The notes: generated by a model not told the origin, from the letters alone. 64,000 nt of DNA from CAZRGV01 sp964599655 (GCA_964599655.1 CAZRGV010000017.1:1-64000); one strand, 5' to 3'; shown: positions 1 through 9,389, counted from the first letter of the stretch. Program-made: numbers and translations.

Positions 1-1469
1 AGGGGACGCAGCGAATCGTTGACGACGGACACCTCCGGCCGTTGAATCATCTTCTTGACGTGCTCGCCGCCAAATCGCCAGAGCGTCGGCAGCGTTTTGC
101 TCGGTTTCTTGAGGTTCTCCAGAGTGTCCTTGAAGCCCTCTCCGACGTCGCGCATTCCCACCAGCGCGATGAACGCCTTGAGGACTTCGTTCGCCCCCTC
201 GCCGATCTGATTGATCCGGGCGTCCCGCATCATCCGTTCGTAAGGCTCGTCGGTGAAGTAGCCTTGGCCCCCGTGAATCTGGAGCGTTTCGTAGACGATC
301 TCCCAGAGGGCCTCGGTGGAGAACACCTTGAGAATCGCCGTTTCGAGCATGTAGTCTTCCGCGCCCGAGTCGATGAGGGCGGCCGTTTCGTAGGTGGTCG
401 CCTCCATCGCGTAAGCGAATGCCGCCATCCGAGCGATCTTCTTCTTGACCAGTTCGAGGTCGGCGAGCGGGCGTCCGAACTGTTTTCGACGATTCGCGTG
501 ACGAACCGCCGCGGCCAGGCAGGTCTTCGCGGCGCCGGTACAGCTCGCGCCGAAGGTCGTCCGGCCGAAATCGAGCACGGTCAGGGCCACTCGCAACCCC
601 TTGCCGAGCGGTCCGAGGATGTTCTCCCGGGGCACGGGCATGTCGTGGAACGCCAGCTTCGCGGTGGCGGTTCCCCGGATTCCGCACTTCTCCATCCGGG
701 CTTCGACGACCTCGAAGCCCGGCATGTCGGGAGTGACAAGAAACGCGGTGACTTTCGACTCGCCCCCCTTGGGATCGGGCGTACGAGCCATGACCGTCAA
801 CACGTCGGCAATCCCGCCGTTGGTGATGTAACGTTTCGATCCGTTGAGGCGGAAAACCGATCCGTCTTCGGAGGGTGTCGCCGTGGTCTGAACGTTCGAC
901 GCGTCGGAACCGGCCTGCTCCTCCGTCAAGGCGAACGCGGCCAGTTTCTGGCCCGACGCCAGCGGTGGAAGCCACTTCGCCTTCTGTTCCTCGGTCCCGA
1001 ACAGCAACAGGGCTCGGATTCCGATGGAGTGATGCGCGTTGACGAACACCGCCGTCGAGGAACAATGACCGCCGATGACCTCCATGATTCGGCAATACTG
1101 CGACTGCGTGAACTCCCGCCCGCCAAACGACTTCGGTGCCGTCATCCCCAGAACGCCCAGTTGCCCGAGCCCCTGGATCACGCTAGCCGGGATGTCGGCG
1201 TTCCGGTCGATCGCGGCGGCATCGATGTGCTCCTCCGCGAACGTCCTCACCGCCCGGACGGCCGTGTCCACCTCCTGACGCGCCTGAGCGTCCAGTTCCG
1301 GATAGGGAAACACAACATTCCCCCGGAATTCCCCGGCGAAGAGGGCCTTCGCGAACCCCGATCGCTGTGGACCGGAGAACAGAAGTTCCTCTGCCTGGCG
1401 GACCTGTCGTTCCCGATCGGCGTCGGTCATCTTGGACTTGTCTGGTCGGTCGGTGGCCGTGACGGACAT
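1..1469 (-). CDS. Acyl-CoA dehydrogenase, VLCAD/ACAD9-like (3' end outside window)
   Basis: Flavoenzyme predicted to oxidise acyl-CoA to trans-2-enoyl-CoA in fatty-acid beta-oxidation. About 489 codons are visible before the left edge. The N-terminal helical domain, the middle beta-domain (residues about 140-270, with HCSSTAVFVNAHHSIG and the FALTEEQAGSDAS flavin-contact motif) and the C-terminal helical domain can all be read. The segment ARINQIGEGANEV near residue 420 holds the conserved Glu that serves as catalytic base in this family. Coding continues past the usual roughly 380-residue core into an extra C-terminal part, as in the long VLCAD/ACAD9 forms. The ATG at 1469 follows a GGGAGAG ribosome site. 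It lies downstream of the DUF434 gene on the same strand. Substrate chain length cannot be read from the sequence. Confidence 0.9.
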   Translation of the reverse strand, partial: MSVTATDRPDKSKMTDADRERQVRQAEELLFSGPQRSGFAKALFAGEFRGNVVFPYPELDAQARQEVDTAVRAVRTFAEEHIDAAAIDRNADIPASVIQGLGQLGVLGMTAPKSFGGREFTQSQYCRIMEVIGGHCSSTAVFVNAHHSIGIRALLLFGTEEQKAKWLPPLASGQKLAAFALTEEQAGSDASNVQTTATPSEDGSVFRLNGSKRYITNGGIADVLTVMARTPDPKGGESKVTAFLVTPDMPGFEVVEARMEKCGIRGTATAKLAFHDMPVPRENILGPLGKGLRVALTVLDFGRTTFGASCTGAAKTCLAAAVRHANRRKQFGRPLADLELVKKKIARMAAFAYAMEATTYETAALIDSGAEDYMLETAILKVFSTEALWEIVYETLQIHGGQGYFTDEPYERMMRDARINQIGEGANEVLKAFIALVGMRDVGEGFKDTLENLKKPSKTLPTLWRFGGEHVKKMIQRPEVSVVNDSLRP

Positions 1470-1576
1470 CGCACTCTCCCGGTCTTGATACCAGGGTCGG
1501 CCGGTCCGCAAGCGGGCTGGCCCAACCTGCGATTGCACCTAATCCTCATTGTAGGCGAGAGAACCCGGTAAGATAA

Positions 1577-1604
1577 GGATCGGTTTCCGAGACCGAACCG
1601 ATCC
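1577..1604 (-). terminator. Hairpin after the DUF434 gene
   Basis: A perfect 9-base inverted repeat, GGATCGGTT and AACCGATCC, with a 10-base loop, lies about 20 bases past the DUF434 stop. On the minus strand it is followed by TTATCTTACC, a weak T-rich run. It may separate DUF434 from the acyl-CoA dehydrogenase gene. The short T-run makes it a weak call. Confidence 0.35.
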
Positions 1605-1626
1605 CTCGATTCCTCGAGGTTTTGAC

Positions 1627-2385
1627 TCACCCGTGATCGAAAGGATGCCTCTCGACGGACGTCGACGGATCGGACAACGGGATGAGATGGATCTGGTCGA
1701 TTCGTGATTGAAGGGCCTCTCTGGCAAGGGGATACCAGCGCTGACAGCGGTCCAGAATCACGCTGTCGGCCGTGGCCACAACCTCCGAGGTCCGCGACAG
1801 GATGGCGTCGGGATTCAACACAAGCTCGACCTCGAAACACCATCCTTTCTGAACGGCAACGTCGAGCAGCCTCCGTCGAAGTCGTCCACTGTTCGAGACC
1901 GGCCGGTCCAGGAACCAGACGCACGGTCGGACGCATCGCGATTCGAGAAAATCACCGAGGAGCAGGATCGCGGGCAGGGTCTCTTCCACGTTTCGATACG
2001 ACCCATGAATGCCCGCCAGGTCGCGATACGCCCCGTCTCTCCCTTCCAGCACGACGGCCCCACCCAGCGCGGCCTCGACCGTCGTCAACACGTTGAAACC
2101 GTCGATCCACAGCGGCTGATCTCGTAGATCCGACTCCGTGACGCGGTGGGACAACCGGACCTGGAGCGACTGATCGGAACAGGAACAACGGCGGACGGCC
2201 AGCCGTTGCCGCTCGGTCAGCCGATACCGATCCCCCACCAGCTTCAACGCCGACGTCTCGGCGTAACCCTTGCTCAGCAGCCAGGAAAGGTCCGCGACCG
2301 CCTCCCGAAGCCTCGGCGCGACCGTCGGGCCAAACTGCGCGCGATCTCGAGGATCGGGCCCGCGATGTGTCCGACGGTCCGGCAA
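1627..2385 (-). CDS. DUF434 domain-containing protein
   Basis: About 252 residues, of unknown function. The N-terminal part (HRGPDPRD, then LREAVADLSWLLSKGYA and SALKLVGDRYRLTERQR) matches my memory of the DUF434 family. The C-terminal part (WIDGFNVLTTVEAALGG, FLDRPVSNSGRLRR, VILDRC) looks like the companion domain usually found with it, and its alternating acidic and hydrophobic stretches resemble a PIN-like nuclease core; that last point is inference. No ATG suits the domain boundary. A TTG at 2385 follows an AGAGGTG ribosome site that overlaps the PEBP stop codon, so I chose it. In-frame extension upstream would run into the PEBP gene. Probably cotranscribed with it. Confidence 0.75.
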   Translation of the reverse strand: MPDRRTHRGPDPRDRAQFGPTVAPRLREAVADLSWLLSKGYAETSALKLVGDRYRLTERQRLAVRRCSCSDQSLQVRLSHRVTESDLRDQPLWIDGFNVLTTVEAALGGAVVLEGRDGAYRDLAGIHGSYRNVEETLPAILLLGDFLESRCVRPCVWFLDRPVSNSGRLRRRLLDVAVQKGWCFEVELVLNPDAILSRTSEVVATADSVILDRCQRWYPLAREALQSRIDQIHLIPLSDPSTSVERHPFDHG

Positions 2386-2392
2386 GGTCTGG

Positions 2393-2866
2393 TCACCTCT
2401 GATAGGTTCCGACGAGCTCGGTCTTGCCGAGAACATGCGACGCGATCGCTCGGAGCAGGTCGTTTTTCTCGAGACCCGGACCAAGCTCGACGGCCTCGTC
2501 GAGGGCGTAGAGCTTGAAGTGGTAATGATGCACGCCATGCCCTCGAGGAGGCGCGGGGCCGCGATAGCCGATCGTTCCCCAGGAGTTCTGGCCCTGCATC
2601 AATTCTCCGGCCTCGGCAGGCATCCTTGGCCCGTGAAAACCCTCCGGAAGATGATCGGAGTTGCCTGGGATTCCGTAAAGCACCCAGTGAACCCAAGGTT
2701 CCGCGACGGGGGCGTCGGGATCGTCGACAATCAGGGCGAATTCGACCGTGCCCTCAGGCGGGTTGCTCCACGATAACGCGGGGGAAACGTCGTTCCCGTC
2801 CCCCGTGTAACGCGTGGGAATGGGGTGCTTGTTCTCGAACGCGGGGCTCTTGATGGTGAAACTCAT
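2393..2866 (-). CDS. YbhB/YbcL-type PEBP family protein
   Basis: A 157-residue phosphatidylethanolamine-binding-protein-like protein, the normal length for bacterial YbhB/YbcL proteins. Family motifs are present: TGDGNDVSPALSW, VDDPDAP near residues 50-56, PWVHWVLYGIP, and GHGVHHYHFKLYALD near the end. The family binds phosphorylated ligands; the cellular role in bacteria is poorly known. There is no signal peptide, so it is predicted cytosolic. The start ATG at 2866 overlaps the stop of the upstream membrane protein as ATGA, which indicates translational coupling. The DUF434 gene follows 7 bases downstream. Confidence 0.9.
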   Translation of the reverse strand: MSFTIKSPAFENKHPIPTRYTGDGNDVSPALSWSNPPEGTVEFALIVDDPDAPVAEPWVHWVLYGIPGNSDHLPEGFHGPRMPAEAGELMQGQNSWGTIGYRGPAPPRGHGVHHYHFKLYALDEAVELGPGLEKNDLLRAIASHVLGKTELVGTYQR

Positions 2867-5838
2867 CGCGGTTCCTCCGGGCTGGGACGATCCGAGGCGC
2901 CGGAAACGGAAAGGCGCTCGCCTCGCTTTCCGACCCTTGCGATCCATGCCTCGCACAGACAGTATCCCGCAAGCAGGCCAAGCGCGGTCAAGGAAATCCA
3001 CGCGCCGACACGGAACGTCCAGGGGTCGTAACGGTAGACAAGTCGATGTCGCCCCTGGGCAACGGCGGCGGCTCGCATCATGTGATTCGCCTTGAGGATC
3101 GGCGCCGATCGTCCGTCGATCGTCAGCCTCCAGCCTGAGTCGAAGGTCTCGGCCAAAATCACCAATCCCGGACTCGCCAACGACGCCTCCAGTTCCACGC
3201 GAAGCGGATCGTAATGCGTGATTCGGACGGATTCGGAACCCTGCGTCGGAGCCAGGAAACGATCCAGGTCCACCAACTCGGAATTCTCCGACTCGATCCA
3301 TGCGGTCTTCCGAAGATCGATCACCGGCCGGCCCGGTTCGTTCCAGATCCCATCCGCCTGATAAAGAAGCGCCTTCAACCGAGCGGAACGCTCCCGCCCG
3401 GTCGAGAGCGACTCGTAGGGCGGAACAACGCGGGCGTCATGCACGATCCAGGCCCTTGGGAAGGCGGCCTTGTTCTTGAAGACCTGCCAGTCCTCGCGTT
3501 GATACCATCGAGACTTCTCCTCCGGCGTTCCGAGCGACTCCAGGGCCGGAGCCATCATCGCAACGCCTTCCAGAAAGGAGGCGTAACCCCGATTTTCGTC
3601 CCGCCATCCCAACGCCTCGGTCGGGAGAACGAAATACCTCGTGTTCCACAGGTCGTACGCTCGACGGGGATGATAGACGACCGGCCCGCCCGGTCGGACG
3701 CCCAAGAATTCCGCCATCGCGGGCGGAACCGGAATCCGCATTGGAACGAACATTCGCAGATACGAGTCGATCTCGATGACTCCTCGCGTCATCGTGTAAG
3801 AGAGCCCGAGCGGGAGCCCGTGAAGCGGCATGAGCGTGTCGCGTTCCCAGGCCACCATCTCCTCGAGCCGCTCCGGGGAACTCGACCGATACCAGTCGAA
3901 GGGGAACCAGACCGGCATACGATGAATTCGAAAGGGGCCAGCGGCGGGATCACGCTGTTCGGATTCCTGGATCACTTTCAGGACTCGCGGCGGCGTTTCG
4001 TAAACGGACTGCGGAACGGTCCAGACGAGCGGCGCATTGGCCTGTGCCAGGTCGGCGGCGAGAAGCACGATCGCCAGCGCCCCGCAACGTCGAGGCCTCC
4101 GCGACGCCTTCCACGCCAGCAGACCGGTTGTGCCAAAGACAAGGCTTCCATGAATGAGCGAACGAACCAGTTCCTCGAACGCCTTCGTCGGCTGGAGCGG
4201 CCCCGCCTCGGGAGACGATCGGGCCGATTGCTTCCATGTGGCAAGGATCGCTTCCTTCTGATGGACGACCCGCCCGAGCGCGACGATGCCAACAATCAGG
4301 AACAAGGCGGTCAGAATGAAAACGCGACGACGACGACCCATCGTCAGTTGATCCCATCCGAACCCAGCCAACGCGGAGACGGCCAGTGAAGTGAAGGTGA
4401 GCAACTTGCTCGGGTATCGAAAGAGGTCGAAGCCGGGCACGACGGTCGAAAGCAACCAGTACGGGCTTCCGTCCCCGTCGAGAGCCGCGCTCGGGGCCGA
4501 AGGCCCTCCGGCATTCGTCGGCTCGGAGGCCGGCAGTCCCGGTATGATCGCCGGAATCCATCGCATCGCCCCCTTCGGTCCCGCGTACTGGCCGAACGCG
4601 GCCACCAGGCTGATGATGCCAATGCTCAACAACCATCGCATCGGTTGGCGCGCCGGCCCGACGCAAGTGCTTCCAAGCGCGAGAACAATGGACAATCCGC
4701 CAAGGTAGAGCGAGGGGACCCAGAACGTCTGATCGTCGCGTGGTTCAAGAGTGTAAATCCACGAATGATTCTCCGGAAAGCGTGATCCGAAGACATTCGG
4801 CCAGATCATTTCGATGGTCCGATACGGCACCAAGCTGTACGAGTCGAGATCGGGCGTCGCTCGGTCGTGGGCTCGGGTGCTCTTCAAGGCCAGTTCCGCC
4901 GCGGGAACCATCTGCACGGCCGAAAGCATGATCGCGAACAGCCCCGCCCCCGCGAGTCCGAAAAGACGCGACGCCAGCGTGCGTCGATGGTCGCGGGCGC
5001 GGCTCCGTTTCCAGATCCAGACGAGGGCAAGACTCCAGCAAAGGACGCCGACCAGAGGTCTTGAAGGAGTCCACCGCGGAAGGTTCGCCTCGAACGCGCG
5101 CCAACGCGGCAATACCGCGACGATCAACAGACTCGAAACCGTCCAAACGCCGATGCCGAAAAGGAGGTACACCAGGCGCCGACCGACACTCGTCGGCCGG
5201 CTCTCCGATCGGCCGGTTCGATGCAAGCCGATACCGTACCCGAGGCCGCAAAGGATCGTGAGCAAGGCGGTCTGCGGGTCTCCACCGAGGATTTGGAGCG
5301 CCAGGATCACGGCGAGCACGATCGGCGCGGAGCGGCAACCCATGCGAATCCAACGATCGGTCGCTCGGAGCCCCAGCGGGAGCCAGGCCGCCCCCACGAG
5401 ATAGATCACGTTGCTGTACTGGAAGAGAACCGGTGCCCCGAACGCATAGCTCAGACTCGATAAGATCGCTCCCGATCCGCCGATGCCCCATCCTCGACTG
5501 AGCAAGAGCATGCCAAAAAACGCCAGGGCGACGTGCGAGACGACATACAGGCGAGTCGCCCAGGGATACGGAAGAAACGCGTAGAGGATTTTTCCCGGAT
5601 AGAACACCGCCGCCGTGGGGTTGCCGAGCAGCGGCATACCCCCGTTTTCCCAGGGGTTCCAGAGAGGCCAGCGGCCCGCGTCCCATTCCTGCTGGACCCG
5701 GAGATAGAGCGGATAGTAATGCTGCGCGGCATCGCGGTAGCCGAACTGTCGACCACGAAAGAGCACTGCCCCGAAGTCCTGGAGCAGCATCGCTCCGAGA
5801 AGGGCGGTTCCAACGCCGAGCAGTCCGACGCGACGCAT
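2863..5838 (-). CDS. YfhO-like polytopic membrane protein
   Basis: A large membrane protein of about 991 residues. The first half has a dozen or so hydrophobic helices with short loops, including GRWPLWNPWENGGMPLLGNP early on, a signature of YfhO-type GT-C-like proteins. The C-terminal soluble part has the family pattern VILAETFDSGWRLTIDG, then a final helix. In Firmicutes YfhO is linked to glycosylation of lipoteichoic acid; the planctomycete substrate is unknown. I chose the ATG at 5838, which has a GAGGAC site and leads straight into the first helix. An upstream TTG at 5961 is possible but lies against a -10-like TATACT. The stop overlaps the PEBP start by four bases. Confidence 0.85.
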   Translation of the reverse strand: MRRVGLLGVGTALLGAMLLQDFGAVLFRGRQFGYRDAAQHYYPLYLRVQQEWDAGRWPLWNPWENGGMPLLGNPTAAVFYPGKILYAFLPYPWATRLYVVSHVALAFFGMLLLSRGWGIGGSGAILSSLSYAFGAPVLFQYSNVIYLVGAAWLPLGLRATDRWIRMGCRSAPIVLAVILALQILGGDPQTALLTILCGLGYGIGLHRTGRSESRPTSVGRRLVYLLFGIGVWTVSSLLIVAVLPRWRAFEANLPRWTPSRPLVGVLCWSLALVWIWKRSRARDHRRTLASRLFGLAGAGLFAIMLSAVQMVPAAELALKSTRAHDRATPDLDSYSLVPYRTIEMIWPNVFGSRFPENHSWIYTLEPRDDQTFWVPSLYLGGLSIVLALGSTCVGPARQPMRWLLSIGIISLVAAFGQYAGPKGAMRWIPAIIPGLPASEPTNAGGPSAPSAALDGDGSPYWLLSTVVPGFDLFRYPSKLLTFTSLAVSALAGFGWDQLTMGRRRRVFILTALFLIVGIVALGRVVHQKEAILATWKQSARSSPEAGPLQPTKAFEELVRSLIHGSLVFGTTGLLAWKASRRPRRCGALAIVLLAADLAQANAPLVWTVPQSVYETPPRVLKVIQESEQRDPAAGPFRIHRMPVWFPFDWYRSSSPERLEEMVAWERDTLMPLHGLPLGLSYTMTRGVIEIDSYLRMFVPMRIPVPPAMAEFLGVRPGGPVVYHPRRAYDLWNTRYFVLPTEALGWRDENRGYASFLEGVAMMAPALESLGTPEEKSRWYQREDWQVFKNKAAFPRAWIVHDARVVPPYESLSTGRERSARLKALLYQADGIWNEPGRPVIDLRKTAWIESENSELVDLDRFLAPTQGSESVRITHYDPLRVELEASLASPGLVILAETFDSGWRLTIDGRSAPILKANHMMRAAAVAQGRHRLVYRYDPWTFRVGAWISLTALGLLAGYCLCEAWIARVGKRGERLSVSGASDRPSPEEPR

Positions 5839-5968
5839 CGTCCGATCGTCCTCAAGCCTGGGCCCCCCGCCGTCGGCCTGGCTGGACGCGACAAGCGACT
5901 CCGGGTCAAATCGTCGACACAACCATTCGAACCCGAGCCGGACCGGGGTGGATTTTTGCAACGCGGCG

Positions 5969-5974
5969 AGTATA
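5969..5974 (-). promoter_or_regulatory. -10-like element for the YfhO gene
   Basis: TATACT on the minus strand about 130 bases upstream of the chosen ATG, in the divergent gap to the peroxiredoxin gene. No good -35 hexamer was found at 16-18 bases. It argues against a start at 5961. Confidence 0.3.
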
Positions 5975-6052
5975 ACGCGTCCGACCTTGTGAGTTCGCCG
6001 CCCCGTCGGAATTGTGTCTGACTCGCTCGCTCCAGCTTCGGAGGATGGACAG

Positions 6053-6517
6053 ATGGTTTCCGAAGGTCAACCCGCCCCTGAGTTTCGCCTGTCCGACCAG
6101 GACGGCAATGTGATCGCCCTGTCGAGTCTTCGAGGACGCTTGGTCGTTCTGTACTTCTACCCCAAGGACGACACCCCCGGCTGCACGAAGGAAGCCTGCG
6201 CCTTCCGCGACGCGCGCGCGACGTTCGAGGCGAAGGGAGCCAGGGTCATCGGCGTTAGCCCCGACTCCGTCGCCTCGCACCGCAAGTTCGCGGACAAGTT
6301 CGAGCTACCGTTCACGTTGCTCGCCGATCCCGATCACAAGGTCTGCGAAACCTACGGTGTCTGGAAAGAGAAGAACATGTACGGCAAGACCTACTGGGGG
6401 GTCGAGCGGACCACGTTCGTCATCGATCGCGACGGGATTATCCGGAAGATCTTCCCTCGAGTGAAAGTGGACGGACACTCCGACGCGGTCCTCAAGGCGA
6501 TCGACTCGCTGGGCTAA
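6053..6517 (+). CDS. bcp: Thioredoxin-dependent peroxiredoxin, Bcp type
   Basis: A 154-residue cytosolic thiol peroxidase that reduces hydrogen peroxide and organic hydroperoxides with electrons from thioredoxin. The AhpC/TSA fold is clear. The motif YPKDDTPGCTKEAC carries the peroxidatic Cys44 and a second Cys49, the spacing typical of atypical two-Cys Bcp proteins. The Arg of GVERTTFVIDRDG near residue 120 is also conserved. The ATG at 6053 has a GGAGG site ten bases upstream and gives the normal family length. A GTG at 6014 would add 13 residues without a ribosome site. It stands alone, divergent from the YfhO gene and followed by a strong hairpin. Confidence 0.93.
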   Translation: MVSEGQPAPEFRLSDQDGNVIALSSLRGRLVVLYFYPKDDTPGCTKEACAFRDARATFEAKGARVIGVSPDSVASHRKFADKFELPFTLLADPDHKVCETYGVWKEKNMYGKTYWGVERTTFVIDRDGIIRKIFPRVKVDGHSDAVLKAIDSLG

Positions 6518-6537
6518 CGTTGGTGGACGCGACGAAG

Positions 6538-6586
6538 CCCACGAGGCCCGGTCTCCATCGTGAGTCGGGAGACCGGGCCTCGTGGG
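6538..6586. terminator. Bidirectional terminator-like hairpin
   Basis: A perfect 19-base inverted repeat (left arm 6538-6556, right arm 6568-6586) with an 11-base loop lies between the converging bcp and sigma-like genes. The arms contain GAGGCCCGGTCTCC and its complement. There is no long T-run on either side, so termination may depend on stem strength. Confidence 0.7.
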
Positions 6587-6611
6587 ATTCGAAAAACGCT
6601 ACGGTGCCGGC

Positions 6612-7277
6612 CTAGCCGACGCGACGGGCCTCATCGCTCTCACTCGCGATCGGCCCAAGATCGAGCTCATCCCGGCGACCGGCGAGATGCCGCTCCAGCT
6701 TCCGGAGCGCCTTGTACTTCTCGTCGCTCACCCGATTGACGGGCATCTTCAGGGTTTCGGCGATTTCGGGAACCGTCCAACCTCGGGTCCAAAGCTCGAC
6801 GATGCGATCCTGCCTCTCGGTCAAGACGGCTCCGCGGGCGGCTTCGAGGATTTCTCCCAGCTCGAGCCTCGTGCGATCCGATTGCTCCGAGTCAAATCCC
6901 GGAACGTACTGCTCATCAAGGACCTGATGCCGCTTGGTTCGCTGAACGCGCTTGCGAACCATGTCGATGGCTCGAACGAGTTCGCGACGCTCCGGCGTGT
7001 CGTCCGCCAGAACGAGGTTGAGATCAAGCTGGCCGGCTCGGGCCTTGCTGAGAAGTCGGCAGCAGACTTCCTGGGTACAGTCATCCCAGACGCCGGGATC
7101 GAGCCGGGCGTTTCGCCAGCAGACGGTGCAGTAGCGCTGGATGTCGCGGACCAGGTCCGTCTCGGTGGCGTGCGCTGTCAGGGCCGCGAGCCCAATGACC
7201 AGGGCCATCGCGGCCGGACGTCCTCGAAGGGACGTTTTCCCCTTGGGTGACTCCAGCATGGTGGAAACGTCGGACAT
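6612..7277 (-). CDS. Sigma-70-like helix-turn-helix protein
   Basis: A 221-residue protein with a sigma-70 region-4-like C-terminus: LTERQDRIVELWTRGWTV, then PEIAETLKMPVNRVSDEKYKALRKLERHL (about residues 150-200). The segment VWDDCTQEVCCRLLSKA near residue 75 resembles region 2 of ECF sigma factors. A hydrophobic patch near residues 20-35 (AAMALVIGLAALTAHA) is unusual for a sigma factor. The ATG at 7277 has a GGCGGAG site; an upstream in-frame start adds 33 residues of poor quality. It is the last gene of a minus-strand run containing the HAD, glycogen-synthase-like and phosphohexomutase genes. It may be an ECF-type sigma factor or a sigma-like regulator. Confidence 0.75.
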   Translation of the reverse strand: MSDVSTMLESPKGKTSLRGRPAAMALVIGLAALTAHATETDLVRDIQRYCTVCWRNARLDPGVWDDCTQEVCCRLLSKARAGQLDLNLVLADDTPERRELVRAIDMVRKRVQRTKRHQVLDEQYVPGFDSEQSDRTRLELGEILEAARGAVLTERQDRIVELWTRGWTVPEIAETLKMPVNRVSDEKYKALRKLERHLAGRRDELDLGPIASESDEARRVG

Positions 7278-7400
7278 GCGTATCAACTCCGCCGATCGCT
7301 CGTGTGGAAGGGCCGCATCCTCTGCCCTGATCCAGACAGGACACTCAACCCGGGCAATCTCGCGCCGATCGCTCAAGAATCTTCGTGTCTTCCAGGCGGA

Positions 7401-8126
7401 CTATGAGGTGCGGGGACGTCGGGGACGAACAATGGTCCAGCCACGTTCCATCGCCAGCCGTTTGAGCCTGCGGTGCGGATGGACAACAACCGCACGCCCC
7501 ACCCGCTCCAGCAACGCTCGATCGCTCCAATTATCCGCGTAGGCGACCGCCGAGTCCATCGCGATTCCTCGCTCGGTGGCCCATCGCTGGGCCCAGTACA
7601 ACTTCCCCTCGCCATAACAGGGTGGTCCTTCACCAGTTCCGGCGATGCAGCCTCGATCGAACCGCACCGGGGTCGTCAAAGTTTGGGTGCATCCGAGGAA
7701 CTGGCTCAAGGGTTCAATAACGATGCCAGGGGACGACGAGACGAGGACCACGTGCGTTCCGGCTCGTCGGAGGCTCCGAAAATGCTCGACGACCCCCTCG
7801 TACAACCGTGGACGAACGAATTCCTGGAAGTTGTCGTGCGCGATGCGTTCGAGTTCCCGGAGCGGAATCCTGGAAATGCTGGTGAGACCGTAGGCCACGA
7901 GGCGACCGTAGTCCAGCCTTCCAAAGCGGTGCTGGAGCCCGTGGTACATGGCGCGGAGGACGAACGATCGTTTGATCAGGCCTCGTCGCCGGAGAATCCT
8001 GGCGAAAAGGTAGGTGGTCGTCTCGGCGAGCAGGGTCCCGTCCACATCCACGAACGCCACGGCGGGTGGTGTCTCGAAGCTTGGCCAGTTCACCACGGGT
8101 TCCTCGAATGGTCCGACCGGAGACAC
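7401..8126 (-). CDS. HAD-superfamily hydrolase, subfamily IB
   Basis: A 241-residue predicted phosphatase of the phosphoserine-phosphatase-like branch. Motif I is AFVDVDGTLL (about residues 23-32, nucleophile the first Asp), motif II VVLVSSSPG, and motif III/IV YADNWSDRALLERVG with the Mg-binding Asp residues. The helical cap lies between motifs I and II, as in subfamily IB. The substrate is unknown; related enzymes act on phosphoserine or on lysophosphatidate-type phosphates. The start is uncertain: a GTG at 8126 is listed, but GTG codons at 8093 and 8096 after CGAGGAAC also fit. The gene lies 42 bases downstream of the glycosyltransferase gene on the same strand. Confidence 0.85.
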   Translation of the reverse strand: MSPVGPFEEPVVNWPSFETPPAVAFVDVDGTLLAETTTYLFARILRRRGLIKRSFVLRAMYHGLQHRFGRLDYGRLVAYGLTSISRIPLRELERIAHDNFQEFVRPRLYEGVVEHFRSLRRAGTHVVLVSSSPGIVIEPLSQFLGCTQTLTTPVRFDRGCIAGTGEGPPCYGEGKLYWAQRWATERGIAMDSAVAYADNWSDRALLERVGRAVVVHPHRRLKRLAMERGWTIVRPRRPRTS

Positions 8127-8168
8127 GATCCATGCGCGTCTTCCACTCTCATTCTAGGAGGGACCGAG

Positions 8169-9389
8169 CTAGGCCTGAACGAGATCCCAGTAGAAATCGA
8201 TGGTAAACCGGGCGATGCTGCTCCAGCTGAAGTAGTGCTCGACGCGCTCACGAGAGCGAAGCCCCATTTCCCGGAGTCGCTTCGGATCGTCGAGCAGGCG
8301 ATTGACCGCCGACGCCAGGCCGTGCGCGAATCGTTCCGGGTCCTTCGGCTCAAAGTCCGTACTTCCTCTCGGCTCGAACGGGACGAGCAACCCCGTTTTC
8401 TCGGGAACGACCACTTCCTTGATGCCGCCGACCGCCGAGGCCACCACGGGCGTCTCGCAGGCCATGGCCTCCAGGTTGATGATCCCGAACGGCTCGTAAA
8501 CGGAAGGGCAGACGAACAGCGCGGCATGCGTGTAGAGGGTGATGACATCCTCCTTCGGAAGAATCTGGGGGATCCAGATAATTTCGTTCGAGGACTCCAG
8601 TCGGGCCCGCTCCACGCACTCGGTCATTTCCTGGCCAATCTCGGGCGTATCGGGCGCTCCGGCGCAGAGAACGACCTGAATTCCAGCGGGAAAGTACTTG
8701 ATCGCGTTGACCAGGTGAATGATCCCCTTCTGCCGCGTAATTCGTCCCACGAAAAGGACATACGGTTTCTCGGCGTCGATCTTGTAACGCGCGAGAACCT
8801 TCGGGTCGTATTTCGGCCTGTACTGTTGCAGGTCGATGCCGTTGTGGATGACGCGGATTTTCTCGTGCGGAACGTGGTAGAGCGAGTGAACGTCGGCTCG
8901 CATCGCCTCGGACACGGCGATCACCCCGTCGGCGTTCTGATACGCGGTTTTCTCCACCCAGGAACTCGCCTGATAGGCTGTGCCGAGCTGTTCCTCCTTC
9001 CAGGGGCGGTGTGGCTCGAGGGAATGAGTCGTGAGCACCAGCCGGGCACCCGTGAGCTGCTTGACGAGACATCCGGCAAGGTGGGTGTACCAGGTGTGGC
9101 AATGGACCACGTCCACGTCGCCCAGCGTGCCCGCCATCACGAGGTCGCGAAGCATCGTGTCCATGAACTTCTGATGGCGGGGATCTTGATATGGCAGAGT
9201 TAGCTCGGGCTTGATCCCCTGGACGATCAGGTTCCCCTCGCGAATCGACTGCTCGCCGAAGCAGAGCACCTCCACCGTGTGGCGACCCTGCTCGACAAGC
9301 GTCAACTCCCTCGTGAGATACTCCACGTGAACGCCAGCGCCACCGTAGATGTGAGGAGGGTATTCGTTCGTCAGGATCGCGATGCGCAT
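8169..9389 (-). CDS. GT4 glycosyltransferase, actinobacterial-type glycogen synthase-like
   Basis: A 406-residue retaining GT-B glycosyltransferase. It begins RIAILTNEYPPHIYGGAGVH, the N-terminal signature of the GlgA/GlgM group known from Corynebacteria and Mycobacteria, where it makes alpha-1,4-glucan or maltose-1-phosphate from ADP-glucose. Further signatures are VHCHTWYTH, the donor-site segment LFVGRITRQKGI, and the E-X7-E-type motif VYEPFGIINLEAMACETPVV (about residues 310-330). The ATG at 9389 follows AAAGGA; an upstream in-frame start is less likely. It lies 19 bases after the phosphohexomutase gene, which could supply hexose-1-phosphate. No glgC or glgE is present in the window. Confidence 0.87.
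   Translation of the reverse strand: MRIAILTNEYPPHIYGGAGVHVEYLTRELTLVEQGRHTVEVLCFGEQSIREGNLIVQGIKPELTLPYQDPRHQKFMDTMLRDLVMAGTLGDVDVVHCHTWYTHLAGCLVKQLTGARLVLTTHSLEPHRPWKEEQLGTAYQASSWVEKTAYQNADGVIAVSEAMRADVHSLYHVPHEKIRVIHNGIDLQQYRPKYDPKVLARYKIDAEKPYVLFVGRITRQKGIIHLVNAIKYFPAGIQVVLCAGAPDTPEIGQEMTECVERARLESSNEIIWIPQILPKEDVITLYTHAALFVCPSVYEPFGIINLEAMACETPVVASAVGGIKEVVVPEKTGLLVPFEPRGSTDFEPKDPERFAHGLASAVNRLLDDPKRLREMGLRSRERVEHYFSWSSIARFTIDFYWDLVQA

Noticed and set aside
42..1571. A 509-codon open frame on the plus strand
   Set aside because: It is the antisense shadow of the acyl-CoA dehydrogenase gene. The minus strand has clear family motifs; the plus-strand translation is Arg-, Gly- and His-rich with no domain.
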